NCBI GenBank assembly: GCA_036971715.1
Contig: JAVHJL010000001.1
Span: 2,728,001 to 2,792,000, forward strand
DNA length: 64,000 nt
Direction of reading: 5' to 3'
Source of the DNA: Arthrobotrys musiformis
Lineage: Eukaryota > Ascomycota > Orbiliomycetes > Orbiliales > Orbiliaceae
The translations under genes were made by a program, and so were the position numbers. Under the pieces are notes generated by a model. That model saw nothing but the letters and a program-made list of their open reading frames with translations, did not search any database and had not been told where the DNA came from. Of the stretch, positions 12,001 to 24,404 are shown one piece after another. Numbering within the stretch: position 1 is the stretch's first letter; each line of letters starts with the position of its first letter.

Positions 12001-13403
12001 CGTGGAGGTTCTTAAATTCTGTGCGGAATTCAGAAGACAACTGGGAAATCAACTCAAGCAGGGAATGTGCAGAGTATCCTCGGGGGGTAGTTTTTGGCAA
12101 GGGATCAAATTTGTTGCTGCTCGAACGATTAACGTAGAAGCCTGATACGTGGGAGGTGATGTGAAATTGTTCCCCTTCCAAAGTGGTCGCCTGGATATAC
12201 AATAGGTGTCCCCGCTGCCGCAAGCTATGCGGTGGAGGGTTCCATGGTGATAATGAAAGGTTTTTGATCGTTTTGGGAGGGGGCTGAGGGACAGCCGGGA
12301 GCATATCCAGAAGTGAAGCTGGTGCCTCGAACTCATAGTCGACCATTGGGTGTGCTCGGTTAGCCCCGGTTGTCTCGAGCTCATCAAAGATGTTGTAGAA
12401 AAGAGTCTGTCCGGCATTGACGCCAGCCATTAAATCAATCCTACTACCGGCAGCCCCGATGAGTTCCCTGACTCGGAGCAGGTGAATGCGAGCCTCCTTC
12501 TCGGTGTATGGGTCTTCTACGAGGACAAGCTCCGAGTCCGGCGTGATACCAGGGACATCGGAGAGCTCGACAAAATCATTGATCCGCTCTCCGTTGTGCT
12601 CGAGATGAAAGCAAGAGTATTGGAAAGTATCTGGGAGTTCTATAATGGATTGACGGATGTCTTGTACTTGCTCTTGCGTCGAAACCTAAGGTGATGAGCG
12701 TTAGATCGGTTGAAAAAAAAAAGCCCAAAACAAAACCAAGGAGGATGGTTGCGGAATTCTGGGACATACCATCACATGGATCTTGAAGGGGTGATGAGGC
12801 AACTTTACAACGAGCTGGAACACTATTTGACGAAGTTGTTAGCGCTGGAGAACGGGATGGGGCGCCAGTTTGGGGAGGTTATACTTTGGTCAGCATGAGG
12901 GCTGTCGACATCCCCATGACCGTTGACATCCGTGGCAGCAATACCAGTTGCTTGGGCGGTTCCCGCTTCTGAAGAACCGGCATCGACAGCAAGGGTCCCT
13001 TGAGCTTCGGTGGACTCGATCGTAACGCCATTTTCAGCGTTTGGATGGTCAGGCGCATCTATAGAGGGCATTGAGCAGACGGTCAGATTGATATAGGTAG
13101 AAAACCAGTTTGTTGAGGTGTAATGAGTTAAAGGGTCGAGGTAATTGGACTCCCATGCGATTAGGTTGTGCGGCAGGAGAAATGCAATGTTCTTAAGGGA
13201 GAATCGAGTCAATCGGCAGTGGATATACGATAGTCTGATTTTGCCGGCAACACCACCATCGCAGGAACTTTGATACATTCTGGATACAACGGATGCAGCA
13301 AGGCGAAGGGAATTTTTCAAAAAGAAGCCTGACGAAGTGGGATGAGGTTGATGAAGACGGACGGTCCAATTGAGCACTTACCAAGCCCCGCTGGTTGTGC
13401 CAT
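9004..13403 (-). CDS. CLU1: Clustered mitochondria protein
   Basis: A large cytosolic protein that keeps mitochondria distributed and binds mRNAs of mitochondrial proteins. Its yeast relative also co-purifies with eIF3. Six exons (13382-13403, 12885-13058, 12770-12822, 10805-12685, 10026-10742, 9004-9987) sum to 1276 aa, the family's usual size. After a low-complexity N terminus come the CLU-N domain from about 75 to 165 (VKLPHHPFKIHVM, then TFQYSCFHLEHNG), the Clu domain (about 345-590), an eIF3_p135-type middle region (from about 711, MDGYSLSRLMHKRGINIRYLG), and C-terminal TPR repeats (about 985-1150, SLHEQIYGILHPEVARVYN). The tail is basic. The first exon is only 22 nt (MAQPAGL), and the start was chosen because it splices in frame to the family N terminus. 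Confidence 0.93.
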
Positions 13404-14023
13404 TTTGACTAATGCCAGCAGCTGTTATTCAGGTACCGCTGTGAACTGCGATACCAATATAGTAGTTGAGGGATAGAGGAATGAATGAGTGAGAAGGTTG
13501 GGGGTTTTGTTCGAATCTTAAAAAAAAAAAAAAAAAAAAAAAGGAGGAAGAGGGAAGGAATGAGTGAACGATGGAGTGAATGTGTTGCAGCGTGGTTGCT
13601 AAACACCAAATTTTTTTTTTTTCTCTGACGCAGAATTTGCAGCCGAAAGCTACCTACTTGCTGTGAACGGCATGGCATCTCGCGAGACATGCCATGCCTG
13701 ACCACTCCGTACTGTGGGCGCATACCTACACCTGCCATTCGGCCGACGGGCCCGGGGGGCAAGGCACACGACCGGCAATACTGACTGCGCTTGGCTTGAT
13801 TGGTCGGAAATCCGGATGCTTGCCTCGCCGCACTATATATAAGTACTTACTTACTTATATAAGTATATATTTGTCTCGTCGCCAGACTCCTCAACTTAAC
13901 TTGGGCATATATCGCATTGCATTGAGTTATATTCGAAATGGAGGTGTGATGTACTTAGATATTGGAATTGTGGGGGTAGGAGGTATGCAGTAGTAGGTAC
14001 CTAAGTGTGCGGTATTATACAAA
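13404..14023. other. Intergenic: Clu1 promoter and AAA-gene 3' end
   Basis: About 620 bases. An A-run at about 13511-13532 and a T-run at about 13610-13622 flank the Clu1 leader. An ACTTACTTATATAAGTA tract is at about 13838-13868. No gene is seen. Confidence 0.45.
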
Positions 14024-16712
14024 TCATTTCTTCTCACCAGAATCTTCTGCTTCCTCGTCTGGTTTTTCGGCAGGCGTCGCTGTAAATGTAATGACCTTGT
14101 CCGTGTACCCTTTCGCGTTCCGCATTGTGAACTCGTACTTCCCCGATTCCCATAGGTCCTATTCGTTTAGTTGGTTTACAGTCAGCTAGCTCTACGTCCC
14201 ATTCCCATATCCCACGCCGAAATTAGGCCGAAAATGGGAAGGGGGAGGGTGGGTATTTGCTTACCTTGAGAGTAATCTCTCGGGTACGGCCCAAGCTTTC
14301 AACATCACCGATTCGTTCCAAGGAATCTTCGAGAAGTTGGTTGAATCTGGGGTCTTTGCAAACCTTTCGCATCGCCAGTGCCATCGGTACGGAATCCGCC
14401 CTCACGTTGGCTTTGCTATCTATGGTGAACAAATTCAGATGCTGTGACAGAAGCATTAGTGGCGTCATAAGGAGAGAATGGGGCCGGGGCACCATGTTAA
14501 ACGCACATCGTATCGGTGGATGAAATCCGCTCTCGTCATGATCTCCCTAGCGATATGGAGTGGGACTTGGGGCAACTTCCATCCTCTATCTTCGTTGTAG
14601 GTGCCTCCTTCGACCTCGTCTTCCATGGCCACCAGAGCTCTGCACAAAACCATGGCAGCTGATGCAAACTTGGAGTACCTTAGTAGTCGCAGCGTTAGCT
14701 AAAACTAAACATGGTCTTTTTGACTAGACCAAAAAAAAAAAATTAGAATCTTTTATCTCACTCATTCACGTCGTCGTCTTGGCCCTCCCCGAGAAGCCCA
14801 CAGTTCGTCAGGAGCCATCGCTCTTCGTTCTCAATAATCTCGTTCGCCTTGGCTTCCATATTCGAAGCTTGGGCGACGCGGCTGAGGTACGATAAGCGGC
14901 CCCCGACTAGCTGATAGATCTTTTCTAAATCACCCTCTGTATCCTGATCGGCGTGATGTTTTGCTCGGTAGCGCCGCAGGGCAGATATGGCCATGTCTTT
15001 TGGTAAGTCTTGGACGGTGATAAGTTCCATTCTTGATGCATAGTGTTTCAGTTTCTCATAGACGATATAGTCATCCGAGCAGAATAACACGGTGCACAGC
15101 CCAGTCGCGGCCCATGCCTCGGCCCTTTGCTGCAGTAATTCGATGAGGTCGAGGCCGTCCTCGTCGTCCCTGAGAAGATGCATGGAATTAAAAATGAGTA
15201 CCAGGGGTTGCCCGGTGCGCTTCTTTCGCTTGAGAGCGACCTTCTCCAATTTATTAAAGGCTCGTTCAATATCCAAGAGAGCGGTGGTGTCCCTCGGCCC
15301 TCTGATGGAGAAAAGCGAACCAATGTAATCTACGGTTTGGTTTCCGATCAGTATCGAAAGGGTTGATCCTTTCCCGTGATATCGCGTTTAACATCAACTA
15401 TCGCGGACACATACCCTCGTGGAACTCGAAATCCAAAGCTTTCCCAAGACGGATCCGGAAAATTTCAAGATCTAGGATTTTTGTTTCTTTTGTTTTAGTT
15501 CGCCAGCTGATCGAGAGCCGAACGCTACTACTGACCTGCGTGGCACTCCATCATCGCGATCCCGAACCCGTCGACCTTCTGCATGGCGTCTAGTATCATA
15601 GACGTTTTCCCGCAGCCTTTCTCCCCCAGGAGAAGATAATAGTGGCCGTTAGTCTCGCCAGCGACGACCTTGTCGATTTTATCCTGTTCGGGTCTAACAA
15701 TCCTACTGCGTGTCAGATTTGAGGGAAAGTATGGGATTGGAGCAACAACGCTACCCACCACTCCTTCTCAGTACCGCCAGGGACGACAGAAGTGGAACCT
15801 CTTCCAGCGGCAGCTAGGTCAAGGACCGGGTCACCTGGCTCGAAGGCATTGTTTATCTTCTGAAGAACGATGTGCTTATAGTATCTAAGAACTAGTTAAT
15901 GTCTCCCAAAGGAAAACCATATGATCAGAAATTGAATCTCCGTAGTGGGATAGCCAAAGGGGATTTCTGCGTCTGGCGGGAAAGGCAATCATGTTGCGAG
16001 ACGGGAAGAGGAACCAACTTGTGATATCCAAATCCTGCGAGACTGTGCAGAGAGAGAAGAAAGAAAGAAAGAAAGAAAGAAGATTAAAAAAAGAGTTAGC
16101 TAACCTGAACCTCGAAATATTTATTTTGATGGCAAAAACACAAAGATCGGAAAAAGAGGTAGGTAGGTAGGTAGGTAGGTAGGTAGGTAGGTGAGTATTT
16201 ACCCCAAGATGGCGAGAGATGCGCCAGTAGTCGCAGCACTCTCGAGCATGCGATAGGCGGTCTGCCGCCAGTCATGGTGCTGTCTGCTTTGGCCAGCACC
16301 ACGACCACGACGATGGAGAACCTGTTCTTCTTCTTCTTCTTGACGTTGTCCGGACTCGCCCCAGGACTGGGTATTCGGCTGGGGTTGGACTTCCTGGCCT
16401 GGAGGGGGTAGGGGCGAAGGTTTAGAGAAGGGTGGATTAATTTTTCAGAATATTAAATTGAGTCCGCTGACATGCATACGGTCATGGCGGACGGGCAAGA
16501 GTGATATCCGGCTTACTCGGACCTAATTGATAGTCGTTCCCACCACCTGTTCCTCCCGAGGTGCCGTGGCCGGACTGGAATCGACGATTGACCAAAGGAG
16601 AGGCGGGCGACCTTTTTAAGAGAGGAGAAAGCGAAGCGTGTGTGAGGTACGGCGGGGAAGAGAAGACCCGGCAGAGGTGCAGAGGACGTGATCGGGAGGC
16701 CCTCGCCGCCAT
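14024..16712 (-). CDS. Mitochondrial Orc1-like AAA ATPase, uncharacterised fungal family
   Basis: Ten exons (16517-16712, 16203-16398, 16019-16042, 15759-15884, 15536-15702, 15415-15471, 14762-15329, 14507-14678, 14265-14441, 14024-14158) join to 605 aa. The Arg/Ser-rich N terminus without acidic residues looks like a mitochondrial presequence. A hydrophobic segment (about 128-140) could anchor it. A P-loop NTPase region follows: Walker A GEKGCGKTS at 207-215 and a strand LVLIFNS at about 298-304 where Walker B would fall, then LLRDDEDG and a possible sensor strand VLFCSDDY. The C-terminal region ends in a charged tail. The third exon is only 24 nt. I recognise the Orc1-like AAA fold but know no function. 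Membrane-bound mitochondrial quality-control or DNA roles are guesses. Confidence 0.8.
16159..16193. repeat. (AGGT)n tetranucleotide repeat in an intron
   Basis: About nine copies of AGGT/GTAG in the second intron of the mitochondrial AAA gene. A GAAA run at 16055-16083 lies in the same intron. Confidence 0.9.
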
Positions 16713-17677
16713 TGCATCGTTCGTTCGTGGTTCGTGGTTCGTCGTCTGTCTGTCTGTCTGTCTGTCTTCTTTGTTGCTGGCGGGGTGTCGGTCTGTGATC
16801 GTTCGCCCGGGCTGGCTGGGGGGGGGGTATTACTTATATTTATATGTATATCCCTCCTGCTTGAGTAGGTACCTAGGTATATGTATGTAAGTAAGTAAGT
16901 ACAACGCTGGATGCGGTAAGCGTGTTTTTTTTTTGGCTGGAACGCGTGTTGCTATCCGCTTGTTTTGGGCATCTGATTGACTAACCACCAACCAACCATC
17001 AACCATCAACCATCAACCATCAACCATCAACCATCAACCATATCAACCATCAACATCTCCACCATCAAACCATCAACTATCAGCATCTCTCTCCGACAAG
17101 GCTGAAGCAGGTGCTCTGGCTTCGGTACTCAGCCGGGTGGGAGGGTCCGTCCCAGGTTCTTGATGTCTCAACCGAGTCTTACGTTCACAATAATCAACGA
17201 TACTACCCTACCGACATCATCTACTTCCTACCTCTGAGTCTACTCGAGTGCTTTTTGAAGCACCTACCTCGCCTTTGCCTTTTTTGTTTGTTTGTTTGTT
17301 ATTTTTTGTTTAATCCTCAAAGAAAACTCTTAACAAAATAAAGAAAATACCAATTTCAAGATCAACTGTTTTTTTTATATCTCATAACAGTGGGAAGGAA
17401 GGGAGAAGGAGAAGAAGAAGACGAAGGGAAAAAAAGAGGGTGAGTGAGAGAGACAAAGGGACCAAAAGCTCGACGCGATTCGCAACACCATTTTTTTTTT
17501 TTTTTTTTCTCCCATCGGAATTGTCAATATCAAAAACCCTTCACTTCACCCCTCCCGATATCACACCCCAAAAAAGGTTGGTCGGAATACCATCTGGCTT
17601 ATCTCTCCCGCCCCTCCCATCGCCAAACAAAACTAAAAACAGAATCCCGTAAATTCTCGACCAAAACTACCTTTCCG
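16713..17677. promoter_or_regulatory. Divergent promoter between the AAA gene and the forkhead gene
   Basis: About 960 bases between divergent starts. It contains (GTCT)n at about 16743-16768, a G-run near 16820, an AGGTACCTAGGTA / AAGTAAGTA tract at about 16862-16904, and about eight CCATCAA units at 16985-17052. A CT/T-rich leader with a run of about 18 T ends at 17508. The forkhead frame stays open upstream to about 17444, but there is no ATG before 17678. Confidence 0.6.
16985..17052. repeat. CCATCAA minisatellite
   Basis: About eight seven-base units (CCATCAA, some imperfect) lie in tandem in the divergent promoter. The units differ by single bases toward the right end. Confidence 0.9.
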
Positions 17678-19855
17678 ATGCAAAGTCCACGCCATCGTCG
17701 GACGAGAAGCCGTGGCGAAGGCGGACTTCCCTCCTCACCTGAAGTACCCAACAAACGCAGAAAGGTTAGCCTTGCTGATTCGTCGCCTTCCAACTCTCGT
17801 GAAGTCTCCAATCAACTCATCTCGTTCGCTCCGAAACAGGTTGATCCCTTCCCGGACCCCACTCAGTTGTCAGAATATCAAGTCAACAATATCATATCGG
17901 GCCTTGGTGCTCCTTCTAACGAAGTCGTCGCCGCCCACGACCACGCGAACGACAAGAACGCTCGCGATCATAGAGATGGGGTCACTGCCTACGCAAAAAT
18001 TTGCGGTAGAGACTGGACCTATTATGTTAAAGACCTCAAGATCTCCATTGGCCGACCTCCGGACTCACGCCCACCGCTCCCTGCCCCTGCTGAGCAAGAA
18101 GTCGACATTGACCTCGGTCCTAGTAAACTAGTCTCCCGGGAGCACGCCGTAATTCAGTACGATACTGTGGAATATAGGTGTTGGATTTTGGAGGTCCTCG
18201 GAAGGAACGGCGTCAAAATCGACGATGAGCAGCACAAGCGAGGTTCGACTGTTCGACTCCGCAGCGGGAGCATGTTTGAAATCGCCGGCGTGCAAATGTT
18301 ATTTGTCCTACCCGACCAAGCCCCGGCCGTTGTCGACAGCGTCCTTCGTCGCGCCCAAGAAATCCAGGCGGAATATCTACCAGAACACGATTCACAAGAA
18401 AATCACCCAGAGTCGACCCAATTATCATCCGAAGCCGGCTTCCTCAAATCGAAGAGGAAAGTATCTAATTTGAAGAGAAAGTCCGACACACAAGTCCGGC
18501 CTCCTAGCAGCTCTGGGTCTCAGGCGCCTAGCACAGTACAACCAAATACCGCAAATTCAGCAGCTACGCTAAACAAAGACCTTCACACTAGCCCCAGTTA
18601 CCATAGAGGCTTGATGCTTGAATCTACAGAGGACATTGACTATTCTCTTGAGTCATCTAAAGAAATCAAGCCTCCGTTAAGCTATGCTATATTGATCGCC
18701 CAGGCCATCCTGTCAAGTTCCGACCAAAAGTTGACGCTAGCCAACATATATGCTTGGATCCAGGAAAACTATTCGTTCTATCGATTCGCGGCCTCTGGGT
18801 GGCAAGTGAGTACGCCTTATGTGACATACGACCGTAACAGGGTTTAACAAGTATTCTTAGAATTCCATTCGCCATAATTTATCCCTCAACCAAGCTTTCC
18901 AAAAGGTCCCACGGAGGACAGATGAACCTGGGAAGGGCATGAAGTGGCAGATAGCTCCTGATTTTCTAGAGGAATATACGAAAAAAATACAAAAGGGCTC
19001 TATTAGCAAAACGAATAAAGTCCTATCCCCAAATCTTAAATCACCCGCGAGCAGTAATATGAAGGGCTCCTTCCCGATCGGCTCATCCTCCCGTCCCGGA
19101 ACATCGGCGGGTCAGAAGACGGGCGGTGTTCCCATCCCTCGCTCAGTTACCCCGCCGCCACACTCGGCATCAGGACCTACTCTTGTCACGCCGAAGGAAG
19201 CTTTTACCCCCGATCGTAGCTCTCGTGTGGTAGCCAAAAATAAGGTGAGCTACCCCTTTATTCAAACCCCTTCGCGAATCCCGCCTAATTCCGTAACTGT
19301 GTACAGACACCCATAGCCCAAAGTGCTACTGTAGGTGACGCATCGACAGATGAATTGCCAGCATCGCCTTCGGGAGAAAGATCCAACCGAATAACCAGTT
19401 CTCCCTTTGTCGATAATTTCAACTCTGCTGGAGCGGCCATCACCCCAGCACCCCAGAAACAAAACCCACATTTGGCCCCGCCTTCCATTAATCAGTTACC
19501 ATCTTCCTATCTACCGACATCGTCCCCAGCCCCCTTCTGGAAATACCTTAATTTTCTGACCCCAGGACGACCGGACCACAGCTCTCCCATCAAAAGTCCG
19601 CACCTTCGAAGCAGCAGCCCACCTGAGCCCCTTCCCCCTATCGCGAGCAAATTGCGAGAGGCTGGAAGCCCGGTCAAGGACAAAGATAACATTTTCCGGG
19701 GTAAACACAGCCCAGTTAAATCTGAGCCGCCAAACACGTCGACAAATATCGACGGAGATGTGGACGCTGCGGATACGGATGAATTTGCCGGCATTGACCT
19801 TTCAAGGTATAGAACTACCCCCCGGGATCTCATTTCTCCCCGCAAAATAAACTAA
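17678..19855 (+). CDS. FHA-forkhead transcription factor (Fkh1/Fkh2 type)
   Basis: A nuclear regulator with the same domain order as yeast Fkh1/Fkh2 and fission-yeast Fkh2, which time mitotic gene expression. Exons 17678-18805, 18861-19244 and 19307-19855 give 686 aa. A FHA domain at about 105-215 shows GRPP, SREHAVIQYD and LGRNGVKID, with the Arg and Ser-Arg-x-His of phosphothreonine binding. The forkhead domain (about 331-425) starts KPPLSYAILIAQAI and, across the first intron, joins WQ to NSIRHNLSLNQAFQKVPR, the recognition helix. The C-terminal half is Ser/Pro-rich with many SP/TP sites, suggesting CDK control. The start is the first in-frame ATG. Confidence 0.93.
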
Positions 19856-22800
19856 AAAGGGTGAATGAATGAAAATGAAGCCAAATTTTATAAAATGAAA
19901 GTCTAATGTGGTTTACGTCAGGGGCTTTCAAAAAATCGGTAAATTTCACGCCCGGTCCGGATTGACCCAATCGACGCGCCCTTGAATGGCCCATCCAAAG
20001 CGTGTTCTCGGTTGCTTTTGAACTTTGCCTCTTTTTGTCAACATTCAGGTATGTAGCTGGCTTGCATTGTGAATGGCTTTGCGCATGGGACAGCTTGTGA
20101 TGAAATAATGTCTTTGGGTTTCGGCGCATACTGGTTTTATTGGAAATAAAAGTCAATTGGTTTACTGGTTATCGAAACGTCATCCCATGGCCCACATAGT
20201 TCTTGGTGATAGTGTATGTAGTACTGTGATTCCCCTTAAGGCCTTTAGCTCTGCCCCTGTCCATTTCGGTTTTTGATTTTTAGCCTCTAGTGCTGTTCCA
20301 CATGCAAACAGCCAAATGGTATGTGGCACTATGAAGTGATGTATCTGATTACCGGGATAGTCTGAGCTTAAATTCAATCTCGAGTCCCCTGCCCCATCGC
20401 CTTAGATTGGCTTTTACTCGAGTATATACTTACTTGCTTGAGTACACGGGTTGTTGACAGTTAGGTAAGTATGTAGGTACATACCTACTTACACAGGACT
20501 TACATGTGCGCAATAAAACAAATATCCGCCATGAATCAGACGCAATGTGGGGATCACTTAAGGGGTCTAACCCTGTAGCTCTTTAGACCCTGATTTCGAT
20601 ATCCTAAGCTATTCTAGGCTTGCGGGTTGGTGCCACGCTGTGATTAGAGCGCTCCACTTAGTAAATGGCGCTGGAAGACCCACCAGAATAACAATCCCAA
20701 AAAACGCCGCTGACATAGCCCCGGGCCAGGTAGCGTTTTTAAGTCACCATAACTCTTCGATTGTATAATCGCTAGCCCAGCCTCAGAATAATAGGCCTTT
20801 GTATATGTACTTAATCAACATTCCCACCTCCTTAAGTAGGTACTCCTGGTGCAGCAGATTCTGTTTTCCCACCTCCCGATTTTCTTCGACGCACTCCCTA
20901 CGCAGACGTACATACATGTGCATAAAACTAGAGGCCGTCCCTCGTGGGATTGGATGCTAAGGCGCATGTGGAGAAATCAAGGAAAGGAGGTGCATGCATT
21001 GTTAACGTGGGACATGTTTGAGAAGTGCTTATGTCGGCGCAATATGAAGTGTGCTTAAGCAAGCCCTTACCTCAGAAGCGCTTTGATTCGAGAATATGCC
21101 GCACCAGGGTAAAAACTGAGCTACCCCGCCTCGGAAGCAAAATTTTCATCCAGAAAGTGTGAGGCCACCATTACTGAGTGGAATCAAGGTACATCCTCGA
21201 GGGTTAGGATGCCTCATTTACCACTATCATGCCATCAGGAGCTGAGGATTGGCTCCAATCTAGTAGTGTTATAATTTAATCTTGGAAGTATCAATATTGC
21301 ATTGAGCTCATGAGGGCGATGGCTGACACACTTAGTTGGTTCCAACCCCAAGATAAGATCAAACCGGCTTGCGACCAGGTAAACAAGGAGTTTGTATGTA
21401 GGTAGGTACCTAGGTACTTAAGTATGTTCATTACATACCAGCCTACGGGAACGAACGATCATTGTCCTAACACCAAAGCTGCGTAACTATATACTATGCT
21501 TACATTCTCCCCCCACTACTTTTGCCCAGGAAAAGCACTTAAGTATATATATATATATATATATATATACGCTTGTCTCGTCTCCAGACTGTGCCGTCAG
21601 CACATGGGCATATCTACGCTCTTGTCATTGACCTCTCAGGTATATCAAGGTGTGGAGGATTCCATAGCTAGGAGCCTGTACAGGTACCCGGCACAGGTGC
21701 ACAGCACACATACATGAGAAGAAGGTCTATACGTAGCCTACAAGTGCCAGGTCAATTTAGCTAGTTTGAAATTGCCAAATCCTTGTGTATCCGTTACCAA
21801 ATACGAAAGACCCTCCTCAGAGAACTGTGACCCGCATTCTTGCTTGAATCGTTCCGCCCCAGCACTGGCAGTTCGTACCAATAAGCTAATATTCATTTTA
21901 GCATACGCATCCCAGACACAGGACCGCCAGGTCTAGATGGTTTTATACAGTATGTACGCTGATTTTCCTCCCTTTTTCCTTTCTTTTTATTTGAGTTTCT
22001 TGGACAGGTTGAGGGGGGAGGGGAGAAAAGCGTGCAGGACTGCGGGATGCTATTCGGGATATTTTTTTTTTGTTATCAAGCCGGCCTTGGAATCTAAATT
22101 CTCATCGCGAGCTTTGCATTGGCGCGCCAAATTTGCAAACTAGGTACCCGGGGGATACTTTTGTACTCAATCAGGGAAGAACATACATGCACTCGCTATG
22201 TAGCGTACATATGTACGTACAACCGACACGTGCCTTAAGGGCCTTGCGGGAAAATAGCGAGCGCGAGCATCCATGATTCATTCAATCTTGGCGTGTCTTC
22301 ATGGTTCCCGAATATTGCCTGTGTGGTTCTTTTAATTTGGGTTGGAAGGGAAATTCCCAAAATACAACAGGTTCTGCCCTTGGCCTTGACCCGTTTCCAC
22401 GAAACCGCCAAAGAGGCTACTCGACGCAAACTGCATAGTCGCACCGACCGTCCAGAATCCACACGCCAAATGCAAAGGATAGGTGAAACCAGCAAGCAGG
22501 ACATCATAGCTAAGTACTTAGTTAGCTAGCCTGCTTGCTTACTCAACTCATTTTGGTGCACAATTTTGTTCGGTGGGTAAAACGCTGACCCAAAACCGCA
22601 ACGCCGTTCTCCGAAGGCTGCAGAAAGCAACCACAACCAATTGGAAAAGCCCTGGTCCCACACCGACGTAGCTCTACGTAGGTGGCTTGCCAAGAGGTGC
22701 TCGTGGTTACCCGGCAGCCCACGTTTTCAGTGCCCGGTGCGCTTCGCCTGCATGGCCCAAGACAAGCTCACGACCATGTCCGTTCTATAGGTGGAGAAAG

Positions 22801-23413
22801 CCGCGTCACTACCCCTCAACCCTGACATGCAATACTGCTTTTGGGCAGTCGATTGGGAAAGTACGATTGGGGAAAAGGTTGAAAAGAAAAAAAAAAAAAA
22901 AAGGAAGGAAGGAAGGAAGGAAAGAAGGAAGAGGGAGAAGAAGTGTGTGCCTCATCGTGTGAGCTATGTTTCGTTTCGAAGAATGTTTCTCTGGGTCCTA
23001 TCCGATATTACCCCATTCCAACCTGGCATTATAAAGGCTTCGAATGTGCATACTTACTCGTGCGTGTCCTTACTTCTCTTTCGAAGGTGTCGCGGGTGAG
23101 CCCAATGAACCCAGCGAGCGTTTAGGGGCAGCGGTTAACGGATGAGTTATCGGAGTGGTAATGGCTCGCTCCGCATCATCTGTCCTTTTGCTGGTGGCGT
23201 CTATAAAGCTACCTATACTTGAAGTATGTACGTATGTACGTGAGGTATCCGGTACATTGTACATGATGAATGTAATTGCAAACCGGAAGCATGGATATAA
23301 CTCATGCACAGGGCCCGAAGCTCACTCGATCGAATCGAAATCCAAAGCTTCCCAAAGTAAGGGTTTAGACGAGAAACGGCTCCGGCGAGCATGAGCAGGT
23401 ACTTGAACATCCA

Positions 23414-23478
23414 TACATATATACATCCATCCATCCATACATACATACATACATTACATTACATTACATTACATACAA
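23414..23478. repeat. Compound microsatellite (ATCC)(ATAC)(ATTAC)
   Basis: Three short units follow one another in tandem over about 65 bases. It lies in intergenic DNA with no coding potential. Confidence 0.9.
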
Positions 23479-24340
23479 GCATAGGTAATTACTTACATAC
23501 ATACATCTGCTCTCCTTGAAATTAGCCGTGGAAAGAAGACTTTTTAGTGTCGTCCGTTCCGTTGTCGCCTTTCCACTTTTTCGCTTTCCGCTTTTTTGTT
23601 TTTTTCGTACGATTCTTGAGGGAGTTAAGGACTTAAGCTAAAAATGCTTAAGTAATGAGTTACCTGCTTGTCGTTTGGGTTCTTATATTCACACCACGGC
23701 GGTCAATTCTTCTTTGGTCAAGTTGCTTCTTTCCCAGTTGCACCTATCTGCCCTCGCCCACATCAGGAAGAGTTATAAATATAAATTTCCCGGGAGAGTC
23801 GGTTTGTCAGGAAGATTCAGGGCATCATCGACGTCCAGCAAGATCAGATCAGGAGAAAAGCCGAATACGGTTCCCTTCCTTCGGCTCCAGCGCCCCACTC
23901 GTCGCCTCAGCTAGCCCGGTGTCGTGCTCAGCCCCCCCCCACGACCATAGTACTCCCTTCTACGGACGAGGGATCTACTTTGCTGGATACCTACTTGTTA
24001 TTGTGTGTATACCGCATCTCAGCTCAGCATCCTCGAACAATATTTTGTTCCTGGTGTTGTTGGAAGTGGACAGGGCTTGACAACACCTTTTTTCTTCACC
24101 TTTTGTTTGGGTTTGACAAGGGAAAAGCCAAGCCGCGCCAATATTGCAACATTCTCAACACCTTTCCGTCTGTGCTCTTCATTCTTCCCAGACATCGAGA
24201 ATACGAACACTCGAGTAGTCGAGCAGGGGAAGGGAAAGGGAAAGAAAGAAAAAAAAAAGCGGGGGAAAAGAGGGGGGAAACGCTTTCATCAAACAAAAGT
24301 ACCTCCACCAAGCTAACCCGCGGCGGTGGTGACCGATGGT

Positions 24341-24401
24341 GTATGTAGCCCTTCTCTAAGGTCTGACAACAGCGTTATCGTCAGTATTGATTCATCTCTA
24401 G
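24341..24401 (+). other. Possible leader intron of the Zn2Cys6 gene
   Basis: A GTATGT donor at 24341 and a CTCTAG acceptor ending at 24401 bracket 61 bases, directly before the start codon. Splicing would put an ATG just upstream, forming a two-codon frame (ATG GTG TGA) whose stop overlaps the main ATG as TGATG. This is seen in the sequence but use of the intron is inference. Confidence 0.4.
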
Positions 24402-24404
24402 GTG

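Larger units (their letters stand above)
19856..24404. other. Long intergenic region upstream of the Zn2Cys6 regulator
   Basis: About 4.5 kb with no exon I can support on either strand. Short frames here lack start context, splice partners or family motifs. It contains AGGTA/ACTTAAGTA tracts (20420-20505, 20795-20840, 21393-21430, 22508-22540), (TA)n at 21544-21570, an A-run followed by GGAA repeats at 22888-22925, and (ATCC)/(ATAC)/(ATTAC) repeats at 23414-23478. A purine-rich tract (24225-24285) precedes the regulator. It probably holds a large promoter and leader, perhaps unrecognised non-coding transcripts. Confidence 0.5.

Noticed and set aside
14758..14762. An in-frame TGA suggesting that the AAA protein ends at 14758
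   Set aside because: A GTGAGA donor just before the stop and a matching acceptor at 14678 continue the frame, and the downstream exons all join in phase to give 605 aa.
16985..17052. CCATCAA tandem units as a possible CRISPR array
   Set aside because: There are no spacers between the 7-base units and the context is eukaryotic; this is a minisatellite.
17444..17677. N-terminal extension of the forkhead protein with a poly-Phe stretch
   Set aside because: The frame is open but has no ATG, and the Phe run comes from a T-tract in the leader.
19856..24404. Mobile element or gene relics in the 4.5-kb gap
   Set aside because: No transposase or reverse-transcriptase motifs, terminal repeats or target duplications could be seen by eye.
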